This document shows, piece by piece, positions 16,116 through 24,988 of a stretch of DNA of 64,000 nt. The stretch spans positions 49,692 to 113,691 of the forward strand of contig NZ_BCQG01000003.1 in the NCBI RefSeq assembly GCF_001544315.1, given 5' to 3'. This DNA comes from Geobacillus jurassicus NBRC 107829 (GTDB lineage: Bacteria > Bacillota > Bacilli > Bacillales > Anoxybacillaceae). Every line of letters starts with the position of its first letter. The stretch's first letter is position 1. Both the position numbers and the translations under genes were made by a program. The notes under the pieces were generated by a model. The model ran no database searches. It was given only the letters and a program-made list of their open reading frames with translations, and was not told where the DNA came from.

Positions 16116-17510
16116 TCAAATAAGCCCCAGCCATCTCGCCAGCTGCGCGGTCGTAAAGGTGACCGCCATGGCAATCGCCGTCGGCAAGGCAAAGGCGACG
16201 AATGTCCATTTCGCGCTTTTCGTTTCTTTGTAAATGTTGACGAGCGTCGTGCCGCACGGGTAGTGAAGCAGGGAAAACAGCATCATATTGAGGGCGGTGA
16301 GCCACGTCCAGCCGTGGTCGAGCAAAATTTGTTTTAGAGAATGCAGGCCATCGACTTCAGTGAGCGCCCCCGCGGATAAATAGCCCATCAGCAACGTCGG
16401 CACGACAATTTCATTGGCTGGCAAGCCTAAAATGAACGCCATCAAAATGTAGCCATCCAATCCCAATGCTTTGGCAAATGGGTCAAGCCAGCCGGCCAAA
16501 TACGCCAGCACGGTCGTATCTCCCACGTGAACGTTGCCGAGCCCCCATGTCAGAATGCCGGCTGGCGCCGCGACGGTGACTGCCCGTTTCAGAACGTATA
16601 ACGATTTGTCTAACGTCGCTCGGATGATCGTTTCGATGATTTTCGGGCGCCGATAGGGCGGCAGTTCCAAGGTGTAATGGGTGGGAATGCCGCGCAAGGC
16701 TGTCTTGGATAGAGCCCATGAGACGGTCAAGGTGACGACGATGCCAAACAACACCATGGCAACGACCACGCCCGCTGTAACGAACGTTTTCCATCCGCCT
16801 GTATAGCCTGCTGCCATAAATAAGGAAGAAAGCAGGATCAGCGTCGGCCAGCGTCCGTTGCAAGGGACGAAGTTGTTGGTCAAAATGGCCAGCATTCGTT
16901 CGCGCGGTGATTCGATAATGCGCGTCGACATGATGGCCGCCGCGTTGCAGCCGAAGCCCATGGCCATCGTCAGTGATTGTTTGCCATGCGCCCCCGCTTT
17001 TTTAAACAAGCGATCCATGTTAAAGGCGACACGCGGCAAGTAGCCGTAGTTTTCAAGCAAAGCGAATACCGGAAAGAAAATCGCCATCGGCGGCAGCATC
17101 ACGCTGACAACCCAAGCCGTGCCGCGGTATAGACCAAGCACGATGAGGCCGTGCAGCCAGCCGGGGGCGTGAATCGCTTGAAAGGCCATAGTGAGATACG
17201 TTTCGATCGTTCCGAACAAGCGTGCGAGCGAATCCGAAAAGACGTTGGCTCCGGCGATGGTCACGTACAGGACAGCGGCGAGCAGCGCCAGCATGATCAC
17301 AAATCCCCACCGCTTCGATGTGACGATCCGGTCAATTTGTTCCGTTCGGTCGCGTTTCACGCTGTTTTTATGGGTGACACATTCCTGGCAAAGTGCGGCG
17401 GATGTTTGAAAGATGGCGGTGACGATTTGTTCACGCGTATTGTCCGGCGCCAGTGACGCCGCTTCTTCCATTAAGCGGTCAAACCGATTTGACTGATCCG
17501 CAGCAAGCAT
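16116..17510 (-). CDS. feoB: FeoB membrane (permease) part, separate ORF
   Basis: This 464-residue ORF is the membrane half of ferrous iron transporter FeoB: a short helical linker, then Gate and FeoB_C segments with about eight helices. Recognisable blocks are ALLENYGYLPRVAFNMDRLF, GFGCNAAAIMSTRIIESPRERMLAILTNNFVPCNGRWPTL with the conserved Cys, and GLPANEIVVPTLLMGYL. The ATG at 17510 has AAGGAGGGG 7 bases upstream, inside the end of the preceding G-protein ORF, so it can be translated alone, by coupling. It forms the Fe2+ path across the membrane. It could also be read as a frameshifted single feoB. Confidence 0.9.
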   Translation of the reverse strand: MLAADQSNRFDRLMEEAASLAPDNTREQIVTAIFQTSAALCQECVTHKNSVKRDRTEQIDRIVTSKRWGFVIMLALLAAVLYVTIAGANVFSDSLARLFGTIETYLTMAFQAIHAPGWLHGLIVLGLYRGTAWVVSVMLPPMAIFFPVFALLENYGYLPRVAFNMDRLFKKAGAHGKQSLTMAMGFGCNAAAIMSTRIIESPRERMLAILTNNFVPCNGRWPTLILLSSLFMAAGYTGGWKTFVTAGVVVAMVLFGIVVTLTVSWALSKTALRGIPTHYTLELPPYRRPKIIETIIRATLDKSLYVLKRAVTVAAPAGILTWGLGNVHVGDTTVLAYLAGWLDPFAKALGLDGYILMAFILGLPANEIVVPTLLMGYLSAGALTEVDGLHSLKQILLDHGWTWLTALNMMLFSLLHYPCGTTLVNIYKETKSAKWTFVAFALPTAIAMAVTFTTAQLARWLGLI

Positions 17511-18213
17511 ACGCGTTCCCCTCCTTGATCAACAGTTGCGGCGGCTGTTTCAGCGCTTGAAGCAGCGATGCATCGCCGTCAAGGAGACGAAGGGCGATCC
17601 AACGAGCCGGATACGTGTCCCCCATGATGTCCTTGACGAGTGGAAGAAGTTTGGCAATTCCTCGTTCGATGTCCGGGCTGTACTGGATGGAAAGCGGGGT
17701 GGTGTTGATGCGGCCGTGTGCCATGGCATCGACCGTGTCAAGCAGCGCATCGATTCCTTCCCGGTTGCGGGCCGAGATCGGCACGACCGGCACGCCGAGT
17801 TTGGCCGCCAATTTTTTTGTGTTGATGTGAATGCCTTTCTTTTTCGCTTCATCGATCAAGTTGACGGCGACAATGACGCGGCCGGTCATTTCCAACACTT
17901 GCAGCGCCAAATTTAAATTGCGCTCGAGCGCAGTTGCGTCAACGACGACGATCGTCATATCGGGCCGTTCAAACAGAAGAAAATCGCGTGCCACTTCTTC
18001 ATCGGCGGAGTTGGAATAAAGCGAGTACGTTCCCGGCAAATCGACGAGGCGGTACGTTGCGCCGCGGTAAGTGAACTCCCCTTCCGCATGGGTGACCGTT
18101 TTTCCCGGCCAGTTGCCGGTATGCTGGCGCAGGCCCGTTAAAACGTTAAACAACGTGCTTTTTCCGGTGTTCGGATTTCCCATTAAGGCAATCGTATATG
18201 TCATATCAGTCAT
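17479..18213 (-). CDS. feoB: FeoB GTPase part, separate ORF
   Basis: From ATG 18213 (an upstream GTG at 18243 is also possible) this gives 244 residues: G1 GNPNTGKST, a switch region TGNWPGKTVTHAEGEF, G3 DLPGTYSL, G4 NLID, G5 SA, then the helical NFeoB domain. It stops 32 bases inside the membrane-part ORF, so the protein normally made as one chain of about 660-700 residues is carried as two. The first ORF overlaps feoA by 8 bases, so all three are co-transcribed. It probably regulates opening of the permease part by GTP hydrolysis. Confidence 0.92.
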   Translation of the reverse strand: MTDMTYTIALMGNPNTGKSTLFNVLTGLRQHTGNWPGKTVTHAEGEFTYRGATYRLVDLPGTYSLYSNSADEEVARDFLLFERPDMTIVVVDATALERNLNLALQVLEMTGRVIVAVNLIDEAKKKGIHINTKKLAAKLGVPVVPISARNREGIDALLDTVDAMAHGRINTTPLSIQYSPDIERGIAKLLPLVKDIMGDTYPARWIALRLLDGDASLLQALKQPPQLLIKEGNAYACCGSVKSV

Positions 18214-18460
18214 GGCGGATCTTCTCCCCGTAAATATAGTCACTTTCTTCTTTCCTTAATGCGATCGTCGTTCCACAAACGCGATAGGCGGTCGGGTCGC
18301 CAAGCGGGCTTCTTGGTCCGACCTTCACTTCCCCGCCGGGCACAAATCCTAAATCAAGCAACCGCCTTTTTAACATAGGATCAGGAACATCAACCTTTTC
18401 GATGCGAAATCGATCGCCCGGTTTCATATCGGAGAGGCGGCAACGTTTTCCTTGTGCCAT
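18206..18460 (-). CDS. feoA: FeoA, ferrous iron transport accessory protein
   Basis: ATG 18460 follows GGAGGG; the longer version from 18499 has no such site. The 84-residue SH3-like protein shows LSDMKPGDRFRIEKV, LKRRLLDLGFVPGGEVKV and PLGDPTAYRVCGTTIALRKEE, the standard FeoA pattern. FeoA binds FeoB on the cytoplasmic side and supports Fe2+ uptake. It is the first gene of feoA-feoB on the minus strand. Confidence 0.93.
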   Translation of the reverse strand: MAQGKRCRLSDMKPGDRFRIEKVDVPDPMLKRRLLDLGFVPGGEVKVGPRSPLGDPTAYRVCGTTIALRKEESDYIYGEKIRHD

Positions 18461-18528
18461 AAAAGTTTCCCTCCGTTTAATATTTTTTATAAAAGACATT
18501 TTTTTTACTTAGACCAACTTTTGTGTTT

Positions 18529-18558
18529 ATCATATTCCATTTGTCTTGCTGTTGTCAA
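18529..18558 (-). promoter_or_regulatory. Probable SigA promoter of feoAB
   Basis: On the minus strand TTGACA (18558-18553) and TATGAT (18534-18529) are 18 bases apart, about 70 bases before feoA. No convincing Fur box was seen in the region. Confidence 0.55.
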
Positions 18559-18682
18559 CGAATTTGTTTCATCGTTTTCTGACAGAGTTGTCGAATCAAC
18601 AACCATTCAAAACAATCAAAAATCATGTTATCATATGAATAGTCTGAATAAATTATCGGCAGAAAGGCGGTGACGGCGTCTA

Positions 18683-20686
18683 GTGACGCACGATGAAATG
18701 AAAGCGATTACGGAAGGAACTATTCTTTGGCAGCCGACGGAGGAGCAAATCCGGCAATCGAACATTCGGCGGTATATGGACTGGCTGAAAGAGAAAAAGG
18801 GGCTGTCATTTGACTCGTATCGCGAGCTATGGACATGGTCGGTTGAACATCTTGAAGAATTTTGGGAAACGGTTTGGGAATATGGCGGCGTGCAGGCGGC
18901 GACGCCGTATGAATGTGTGCTGCGTGAACGGAAGATGCCGGGGGCGGAATGGTTTCCAGGCGCCACGCTCAACTATGCGAAACATATTTTCCGGCATGCG
19001 CGCGCTGACCGCCCGGCCATCGTTTTCCGCTCGGAACGCGTGCCGTACCGGGAAGTGTCATGGCAGGAGCTGACCGAAAAAACGGCGGCGATCGCCAAAG
19101 CATTGCGAGCGATGGGAGTGAAGCGCGGCGATCGCGTCGTCGCCTATATGCCGAACATTCCGGAAACAGTGATGGCGTTTTTGGCCTGCGCCTCGATCGG
19201 CGCCATTTGGTCAAGCTGCTCGCCGGATTTTGGCGCTGGCAGCGTCATCGACCGGTTCGCACAAATCGAGCCGACCGTGTTGTTTGCGGTTGACGGCTGC
19301 CAATACAACGGCAAAGAGTTTGACAAAATGCCGGTCGTATCGGAATTGCGCACCAAATTGCCGTCATTGAAAAAGACGGTGCTGCTTCCGTATTGGCGAG
19401 GGCAGATGGAAGCTCCGGATGAGGGCGTCGTGCTGTGGGATGATGTCGTGGCGGACAAAGCGGAGCTCGTCTATGAAGACGTTCCATTTGATCACCCGCT
19501 TTGGATTTTATACTCCTCGGGCACGACCGGATTGCCGAAGCCGATCGTCCAAGGGCATGGCGGCATTTTGCTTGAGCATTTGAAAGCGCTCACGATTGCG
19601 GAAAACTTGACGAAAGACAGCACGTTTTTCTGGTTTACAACGACCGGGTGGATGATGTGGAACTTTTTGATCGGCGGGTTGCTTGCCGGCTCGACCATTG
19701 TGCTTTATGACGGCAGCCCGACGTACCCGGATGGCAATGTCTTATGGGATCTTGCGGAGAAAGCAGGCATCACCCATTTTGGCACGAGCGCGGCGTTTAT
19801 CAACATCTGCATGAAGCTCGGCCTGAAGCCGAAAGAGCAATATGACTTATCGAAGCTCAAGGCCGTGCTTTCGACCGGTTCGCCGCTCACGGTTGAAGGG
19901 TTTGCCTGGGTGTATGAAAACGTCAAAGACAACATTTGCCTAGCGTCATGCAGCGGGGGAACGGATGTGTGTACGGCGTTTGTCGTGGGCTCCCCCATTT
20001 TGCCGGTGCGCGCCGGCGTCCTCTCGTGCCGCGCGCTGGGCGCGGATGTGCAGGCGTTTGATGAAAACGGCCAGCCGCTCGTCAACGAGGTTGGCGAGCT
20101 CGTCATCACGAAGCCGATGCCGTCGATGCCGCTCTTTTTCTGGAACGACCCGGACGGCGAACGGTATCGGAACAGCTATTTTGACACATACCCGGGCGTC
20201 TGGAAGCACGGCGACTGGATTAAAATTGACGAACAAGGCGGCTGCGTCATTTACGGCCGCTCCGACTCGACGATCAACCGCGCCGGCGTCCGCATGGGCA
20301 CGAGTGAAATTTACCGCGCGGTCGAAGCCGTCGATGAGGTGCTTGAAAGCCTTATCATCGATTTGGAAATGATGGGCAAACAATCGTTCATGCCGCTCTT
20401 TGTCGTTCTCAAACCGGGTGCGGTGCTTGATGACGAGTTGAAAGAGCGCATCCGCCAGTCGATTCGGCAACACGTTTCGCCGCGCTTTGTTCCAGATGAA
20501 ATTTACGAAGTGAAGCAAATTCCGAAAACGTTAAACGGCAAGAAAATGGAGATTCCGATCCGGAAGCTGCTCCTTGGCTTCCCGCTCGAAAAGGCGGTCA
20601 ACCCGGGCTCGATGGCCAATCCGGAGGCGCTCGACTTTTTCCTCGAGCTGGCGAAGACGCTGGCGGCAAAGACGCAGATGAACTGA
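18683..20686 (+). CDS. Acetoacetyl-CoA synthetase (acetoacetate-CoA ligase)
   Basis: The 667-residue ANL-superfamily enzyme has a long N-terminal part typical of acetyl-/acetoacetyl-CoA synthetases (ILWQPTEEQI, MDWLKEKKG, WFPGATLNYAKHIF), the P-loop LYSSGTTGLPKPIVQGHGG, SCSGGTDVCTAFV, and the C-terminal domain with TINRAGVRMGTSEIYRAVE and KTLNGKKMEIPIRK (catalytic Lys). It activates acetoacetate with ATP. GTG 18683 lies 12 bases after AAGGCGG; ATG 18698 is an alternative. A cre-like site lies at 18699-18712. It is monocistronic and ends at a 15-bp hairpin, upstream of the PucR regulator and the acyl-CoA operon that would yield acetoacetyl-CoA. Confidence 0.92.
   Translation: MTHDEMKAITEGTILWQPTEEQIRQSNIRRYMDWLKEKKGLSFDSYRELWTWSVEHLEEFWETVWEYGGVQAATPYECVLRERKMPGAEWFPGATLNYAKHIFRHARADRPAIVFRSERVPYREVSWQELTEKTAAIAKALRAMGVKRGDRVVAYMPNIPETVMAFLACASIGAIWSSCSPDFGAGSVIDRFAQIEPTVLFAVDGCQYNGKEFDKMPVVSELRTKLPSLKKTVLLPYWRGQMEAPDEGVVLWDDVVADKAELVYEDVPFDHPLWILYSSGTTGLPKPIVQGHGGILLEHLKALTIAENLTKDSTFFWFTTTGWMMWNFLIGGLLAGSTIVLYDGSPTYPDGNVLWDLAEKAGITHFGTSAAFINICMKLGLKPKEQYDLSKLKAVLSTGSPLTVEGFAWVYENVKDNICLASCSGGTDVCTAFVVGSPILPVRAGVLSCRALGADVQAFDENGQPLVNEVGELVITKPMPSMPLFFWNDPDGERYRNSYFDTYPGVWKHGDWIKIDEQGGCVIYGRSDSTINRAGVRMGTSEIYRAVEAVDEVLESLIIDLEMMGKQSFMPLFVVLKPGAVLDDELKERIRQSIRQHVSPRFVPDEIYEVKQIPKTLNGKKMEIPIRKLLLGFPLEKAVNPGSMANPEALDFFLELAKTLAAKTQMN
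18699..18712 (+). promoter_or_regulatory. Candidate cre (CcpA) site at the 5' end of the acetoacetyl-CoA synthetase gene
   Basis: TGAAAGCGATTACG matches the cre consensus TGWNANCGNTNWCA at 13 of 14 positions. An intragenic site just after the start would act as a roadblock under glucose repression. Confidence 0.4.
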
Positions 20687-20711
20687 TGTCGTTTTCTCGC
20701 TGGGAAAGAGG

Positions 20712-20749
20712 GGTTGTTATTAAGCGCGTCGCTTAATAACAACCTTTCT
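20712..20749 (+). terminator. Long perfect hairpin after the acetoacetyl-CoA synthetase gene
   Basis: GGTTGTTATTAAGCG (20712-20726) pairs over 15 bases with CGCTTAATAACAACC (20730-20744), loop CGT, followed by TTTCT. Confidence 0.8.
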
Positions 20750-20874
20750 ATGTATCGGCGGCGATCTAGACATTGGCTCGCGGCATGGGGCAAGGAGAAA
20801 TCGGCGCCGCCAGAAAAATTCTCGAGAGTGCCCAAAGCCTTGATGCATCCATCATTTCTAGGGGGGCAAGCGCT

Positions 20875-23094
20875 GTGGAGGAAAGCAAGCGGCAAAAGCT
20901 GATGAAAAAAATTGAAAGCCATTTGCGCACGACAGCAAGGAAGCTTGTGAAATTTGACACCGAAGGGGAAGCGCTGCAATACTTGGTGAATTCATTTCGG
21001 GCGGAGCTGGAATGCGACTTGATCGCCATCGTGTTAAAGGAAGGGGATGATGTCGTTCCGACATTGTATCAAGGCGATTTCCGCCGTGGGATTTCTCATC
21101 CGCCGATCGCGATAGCCAGCTGCTTGCCGAGGTTGTTTGAAGGGAGTACGACGTTTCAAGAGGTGGATGAAGAGTGCTCATGCCTATTGATTGACTTATT
21201 GAGAAGAAATGGCATAAAAACATGGTTCAGCGTTCCGATTAAAGATGAAGAAAACGAATACGGCATTTGTATGATCGGTTTTCGGCGCCACGTTTCGCTG
21301 CTGGCCGAGGCGAGGCAACTGTTTGACGATTTTGGCGAAGATGTCGCACTGGCCATTACGGTCGCTCGGAAAAAGGAAACGCAGCGGCGAAAAATGGTCG
21401 GTCTCGAGTGGCTTGCTCAACACTTTTCGCTCGATACGCCGCTTGAGCAGTTTGTCGAAAAAATCGTTGAACGGGCGGGCAAGGGGACGAATGCGGGCGG
21501 TGCCTGCATGTATTTATACCGGGAAGAGGACAACAGCTTCGTTGTTCATCCGCCTTTATACGGCAAAGTAGCTAGCCCGAAACAAGTGATGATGAAAAAT
21601 AACTATCGGGTCAGCGATTATTTCCCCTTCTTGGAGAGACCAGGCGGGGATGAGTTAACGGTGCCGCTTGTTGTCAACTTCAAAACGATCGGCGTCTTGC
21701 ACGTCGAACAGAAAAACGAAGGGACATTTACAAAAGAAGATGCCGAGATCTTGGACATGCTGGCGAACTACGTGGCCGTGATGCTGGAAAATGTTCGGCT
21801 GTACCAGCAGGAGCGGGATCATACCCACCGCCTCCGCCTTTTGCTTCAATATCAACAAAAGTTGATGAAAGAGACGATCCGGCATGAAGGTTTTCACGGC
21901 ATTGTGAAAACGTTAAGCCAAATGTTTGCTAAGGCTGTCGTTGTATTTGACCGCTTCATGCGGCCGATCGCGCATGAACTAAAAGGGCTGAACGGGCAAC
22001 AGCTACAACAGATTGCGAAGCAGGCATTCAATCAAGTGCCAGGGCAAAGCCGTATGGGTGGGCATATCCAGCTCGACAGATTATCAGATTTGTCGATTGT
22101 AGTTTGGCCGATTCATCATGGCGGAGATGCGGTCGGCTATTTGGCCATTGAGGCATCGCCAAACGAAATGGATGATTTTTTTCTCCTTGGCGTCGAGTTG
22201 GCCCGCAATATTTTTTCCATCCAATTTATGAAACAAAAGCTCGTGTTTGAGACAAAAGAACAGCTGAAAGACAGTTTTTTGCATAAGTTGTTGGCCGCGG
22301 AAATCGAAGATGAAGAGAGCATCATCCAGTACGCCAATGTATTTCAATGGAACATTTTCGAAGAGCATCGGCTTGCTGTGTTGCACTTGCAGATGGATGA
22401 ATCGAACGGGACGGTTGATTTAGTCAAACAAAATGCGGAGAAGACGGCGCTCTGGAACCGGCTGAAAGTGCGGATTGCCGCCGAGGACTCCAGCTTGTTG
22501 TACGGAGCTGTCGAAGACCAATATATTTTGATCGCCCCAGCGGCAAGAGAAAGAAAGAAGCCGGAGAAATATTGGAGCGAATGGCAGCGGCGGATCAGCC
22601 GATGGGTCAACGAAGAGAAGGCGTCGTACCGTGTCTTTTTAGGGATCGGTGGAAAGGCCTCGTCGATTGGAGATTATTATGTTTCCTACCGGCAGGCGAT
22701 GCAGGCGCTGCAAGTGATGATCCGCAATTTTCCCGGAAAAAGCGTGGCGTTTTTTGACGAACTCGGGGCGTATACGGTATTGCACCATTTAAAAGAATTA
22801 GAGGCCGCGAAACTGTTTGTCGACAAATACCTTGGTCCGTTGCTCCGGCATTCCGCAGGGCGGAATGCCGACTGGCTGCAAACGGTGCGCGTCTTCCTTG
22901 ATTGCAACGGCCATTTAACGGAAACTGCTGAAAGGCTGTACATTCACCGCAGCACCCTTCAATATCGTTTGGAAAAGATTGAAGAAATGCTCGGTTTTTC
23001 TTTGCAGGGTGCAGAGCAACGGTTCAACTTGATGATGGCGTTGAAATTATACGACTTATACGGTCTGCCTTCCGCCAAAATGCTGAAAAGATAA
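20875..23094 (+). CDS. GAF-containing PucR family transcriptional regulator
   Basis: GTG 20875 follows AGGGGGG by 8 bases; the longer ORF from TTG 20773 lacks a ribosome binding site. The 739-residue protein has two GAF-like sensor domains (about 30-165 and 180-335, the second with GVLHVEQKNEGTF), a third sensor region (about 350-500) and a PucR-type GGDEF-like dimerisation segment. The C-terminal HTH_30 domain contains FLDCNGHLTETAERLYIHRSTLQYRLEKI. PucR proteins activate catabolic genes on sensing metabolites. It lies directly before the beta-oxidation/Liv operon, the most likely target. Confidence 0.9.
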   Translation: MEESKRQKLMKKIESHLRTTARKLVKFDTEGEALQYLVNSFRAELECDLIAIVLKEGDDVVPTLYQGDFRRGISHPPIAIASCLPRLFEGSTTFQEVDEECSCLLIDLLRRNGIKTWFSVPIKDEENEYGICMIGFRRHVSLLAEARQLFDDFGEDVALAITVARKKETQRRKMVGLEWLAQHFSLDTPLEQFVEKIVERAGKGTNAGGACMYLYREEDNSFVVHPPLYGKVASPKQVMMKNNYRVSDYFPFLERPGGDELTVPLVVNFKTIGVLHVEQKNEGTFTKEDAEILDMLANYVAVMLENVRLYQQERDHTHRLRLLLQYQQKLMKETIRHEGFHGIVKTLSQMFAKAVVVFDRFMRPIAHELKGLNGQQLQQIAKQAFNQVPGQSRMGGHIQLDRLSDLSIVVWPIHHGGDAVGYLAIEASPNEMDDFFLLGVELARNIFSIQFMKQKLVFETKEQLKDSFLHKLLAAEIEDEESIIQYANVFQWNIFEEHRLAVLHLQMDESNGTVDLVKQNAEKTALWNRLKVRIAAEDSSLLYGAVEDQYILIAPAARERKKPEKYWSEWQRRISRWVNEEKASYRVFLGIGGKASSIGDYYVSYRQAMQALQVMIRNFPGKSVAFFDELGAYTVLHHLKELEAAKLFVDKYLGPLLRHSAGRNADWLQTVRVFLDCNGHLTETAERLYIHRSTLQYRLEKIEEMLGFSLQGAEQRFNLMMALKLYDLYGLPSAKMLKR

Positions 23095-23103
23095 GCATGT
23101 TTT

Positions 23104-23127
23104 CCTGCATGATGCAGGTATTTTTTT
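23104..23127 (+). terminator. Rho-independent terminator after the PucR-type gene
   Basis: CCTGCAT (23104-23110) pairs with ATGCAGG (23112-23118), followed by TATTTTTTT. Confidence 0.83.
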
Positions 23128-23203
23128 ATTTTCACCTTCTTTATAATCAATAGCAAAGATAATATAGAAAATTCAAAAAAATAAATAAAGGAGGACTTGT
23201 CGA

Positions 23204-24064
23204 ATGGCATCAACGATCGGAGTCGTAGGAGCAGGCACGATGGGAAGCGGCATTGCCAACTTGGCCGCTTTATCGGGATTTGACGTGATACTAGTCGATA
23301 TCGATGAGCACATGTTGCAAAAAGCGCGCTCGCGAATGGAAGCGTTTATGGACAAAAGCATCGCCAAAGGGAAAATGACCGCCGAGCAAAAACATGAAGC
23401 GCTCGAAAAGGTGAAGGCGTCGACCGATTTGCATGACATGAAGCAGGTGGATGTTGTCATTGAAGCGGTCATCGAAAATATGGATGTAAAAAAAGAGGTC
23501 TTCTCCCGGTTGGACAACATTGCGCCGCAACATGCTATTTTAGCGACGAACACGTCATCGATGTCCATCACAGAAATCGCTTCTGTCACCAACCGTCCAA
23601 GCCAAGTCGTCGGCATGCATTTCTTCAATCCTCCGCAGTTGATGAAACTCGTTGAAGTTGTGCGTGGATACAAAACAAGTGATGAAACAGTCGAGCGGGC
23701 AAAAGAACTGGCCCGAAAGCTGAACAAAGAACCGGTTGAGGTGAAGAAAGATTCCCCGGGATTCATCGTCAACCGTATTATGATTCCGCAATTCATCGAA
23801 GCGATCCGTCTCGTTGAAGAGGGAGTAGCTTCGATGGAAGACATCGACAAAGCGGTGACGCTCGGCTTGAACTATCCGATGGGGCCGTTTACGTTGCAAG
23901 ATTTTGCCGGAGTCGATATCGGCCTGCACGTCATGGATTATTTTTATCAAGAGTTTAAGGATGACCGATTTGCAGCGCCTTTATTGCTGAGACAGCTTGT
24001 CCGAGCAGGGAGGCTAGGCCGAAAAACGGGAGCTGGATTTTACGATTACGAGGATGTCCGATAA
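23204..24064 (+). CDS. 3-hydroxyacyl-CoA (3-hydroxybutyryl-CoA) dehydrogenase
   Basis: The 286-residue enzyme begins at ATG 23204 after AAAGGAGG. The N-terminal NAD domain has GAGTMGSGIANLAALSGFDV and a VDID acidic end; the catalytic His lies in VVGMHFFNPPQLMKLVE, and the C-terminal domain carries KDSPGFIVNRI and LGLNYPMGPFTLQDFAG. It oxidises 3-hydroxyacyl-CoA to 3-oxoacyl-CoA. Length fits the short-chain HBD class rather than multifunctional FadB. It opens a co-directional operon with enoyl-CoA hydratase, ligase, thiolase and a transporter. Confidence 0.94.
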   Translation: MASTIGVVGAGTMGSGIANLAALSGFDVILVDIDEHMLQKARSRMEAFMDKSIAKGKMTAEQKHEALEKVKASTDLHDMKQVDVVIEAVIENMDVKKEVFSRLDNIAPQHAILATNTSSMSITEIASVTNRPSQVVGMHFFNPPQLMKLVEVVRGYKTSDETVERAKELARKLNKEPVEVKKDSPGFIVNRIMIPQFIEAIRLVEEGVASMEDIDKAVTLGLNYPMGPFTLQDFAGVDIGLHVMDYFYQEFKDDRFAAPLLLRQLVRAGRLGRKTGAGFYDYEDVR

Positions 24065-24133
24065 GCACGGAGCAGCGATGTTTTGCCCTATGTTGCCCAC
24101 GACATACTAGCAGACTTCAGGAGGGAATCAATT

Positions 24134-24913
24134 ATGAACTACGAATTTTTGCAATATGAAATCGACAATCGGGTGGCGGTTGTGTACATCCACCGCCCGC
24201 CGCTTAATCCGTTGAATACGACAGTGTTTCGCGAGTTATCTGCGCTCATCGATGAGCTTGATGCCAATTCGCAAGTCGGGGCGATCCTCATTACCGGAAC
24301 AGGGGAAAAAGCGTTTGTCGCTGGAGCCGATATTCGGGAAATGATGGATTTGGATTTGGCCGGAATGATGGAAATGAACAAAATTTCGCGAGCGGCGTTT
24401 TCTAAAATTGAAAGCGCATCCAAACCAGTGATCGCAGCCGTGAATGGGCTGGCGCTCGGCGGTGGCTGCGAACTGGCACTTGTGTGCGATTTGCGCATTT
24501 GTTCGGAGAACGCCAAGTTTGCGTTCCCGGAGATCAACCTCGGCATCATCCCGGGCGGCGGCGGGACGCAGCGGTTGCAGCGTATTGTGGGCCAGGGGGT
24601 GGCGAAAGAACTGCTTTATTTCGGCGAAATGATCGACGCCGAACGGGCGCTTGCCATCCATTTGGTGAACAAAGTCGTCCCGCCTGACGAACTCTTGCCG
24701 ACAGCGAAAGAATGGGCTGAAAAATTGGCGCAAAAACCGGCCATTGCCATGCGCATGCTCAAAGAAGCGGTCAATACGGGGGCCAACGTTGATTTGCAGT
24801 CCGGCCTGATCATTGAAACCGCCTGCTTCGGAAACGCTTTCGCTACCGAAGACCGGAAAGAAGGAATGCGTGCGTTTGCCGAAAAACGGAAGCCGGTGTT
24901 TGCCGGCAAATAG
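24134..24913 (+). CDS. Enoyl-CoA hydratase/isomerase family protein
   Basis: ATG 24134 is preceded by AGGAGGG; the 259-residue crotonase shows LNPLNTTVFRELS, an oxyanion-hole region GTGEKAFVAGADI, GLALGGGCELALVCDLRI and the catalytic Glu in FPEINLGIIPGGGGTQRL. It hydrates 2-enoyl-CoA to 3-hydroxyacyl-CoA, the step before the dehydrogenase encoded just upstream. The segment 24065-24133 between the two genes is short and holds no other ORF. Confidence 0.93.
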   Translation: MNYEFLQYEIDNRVAVVYIHRPPLNPLNTTVFRELSALIDELDANSQVGAILITGTGEKAFVAGADIREMMDLDLAGMMEMNKISRAAFSKIESASKPVIAAVNGLALGGGCELALVCDLRICSENAKFAFPEINLGIIPGGGGTQRLQRIVGQGVAKELLYFGEMIDAERALAIHLVNKVVPPDELLPTAKEWAEKLAQKPAIAMRMLKEAVNTGANVDLQSGLIIETACFGNAFATEDRKEGMRAFAEKRKPVFAGK

Positions 24914-24988
24914 CTTTGGACGCAACGAAGACAAAAGCGGCATGAAGCAAGGCTGAGTTGTTTGAAAAACGAAGAAAGGGTGCTGCGG

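Noticed and set aside
18461..18682. Fur box in the feoA promoter region
   Set aside because: No sequence close to the GATAAT-repeat consensus was seen on either strand.
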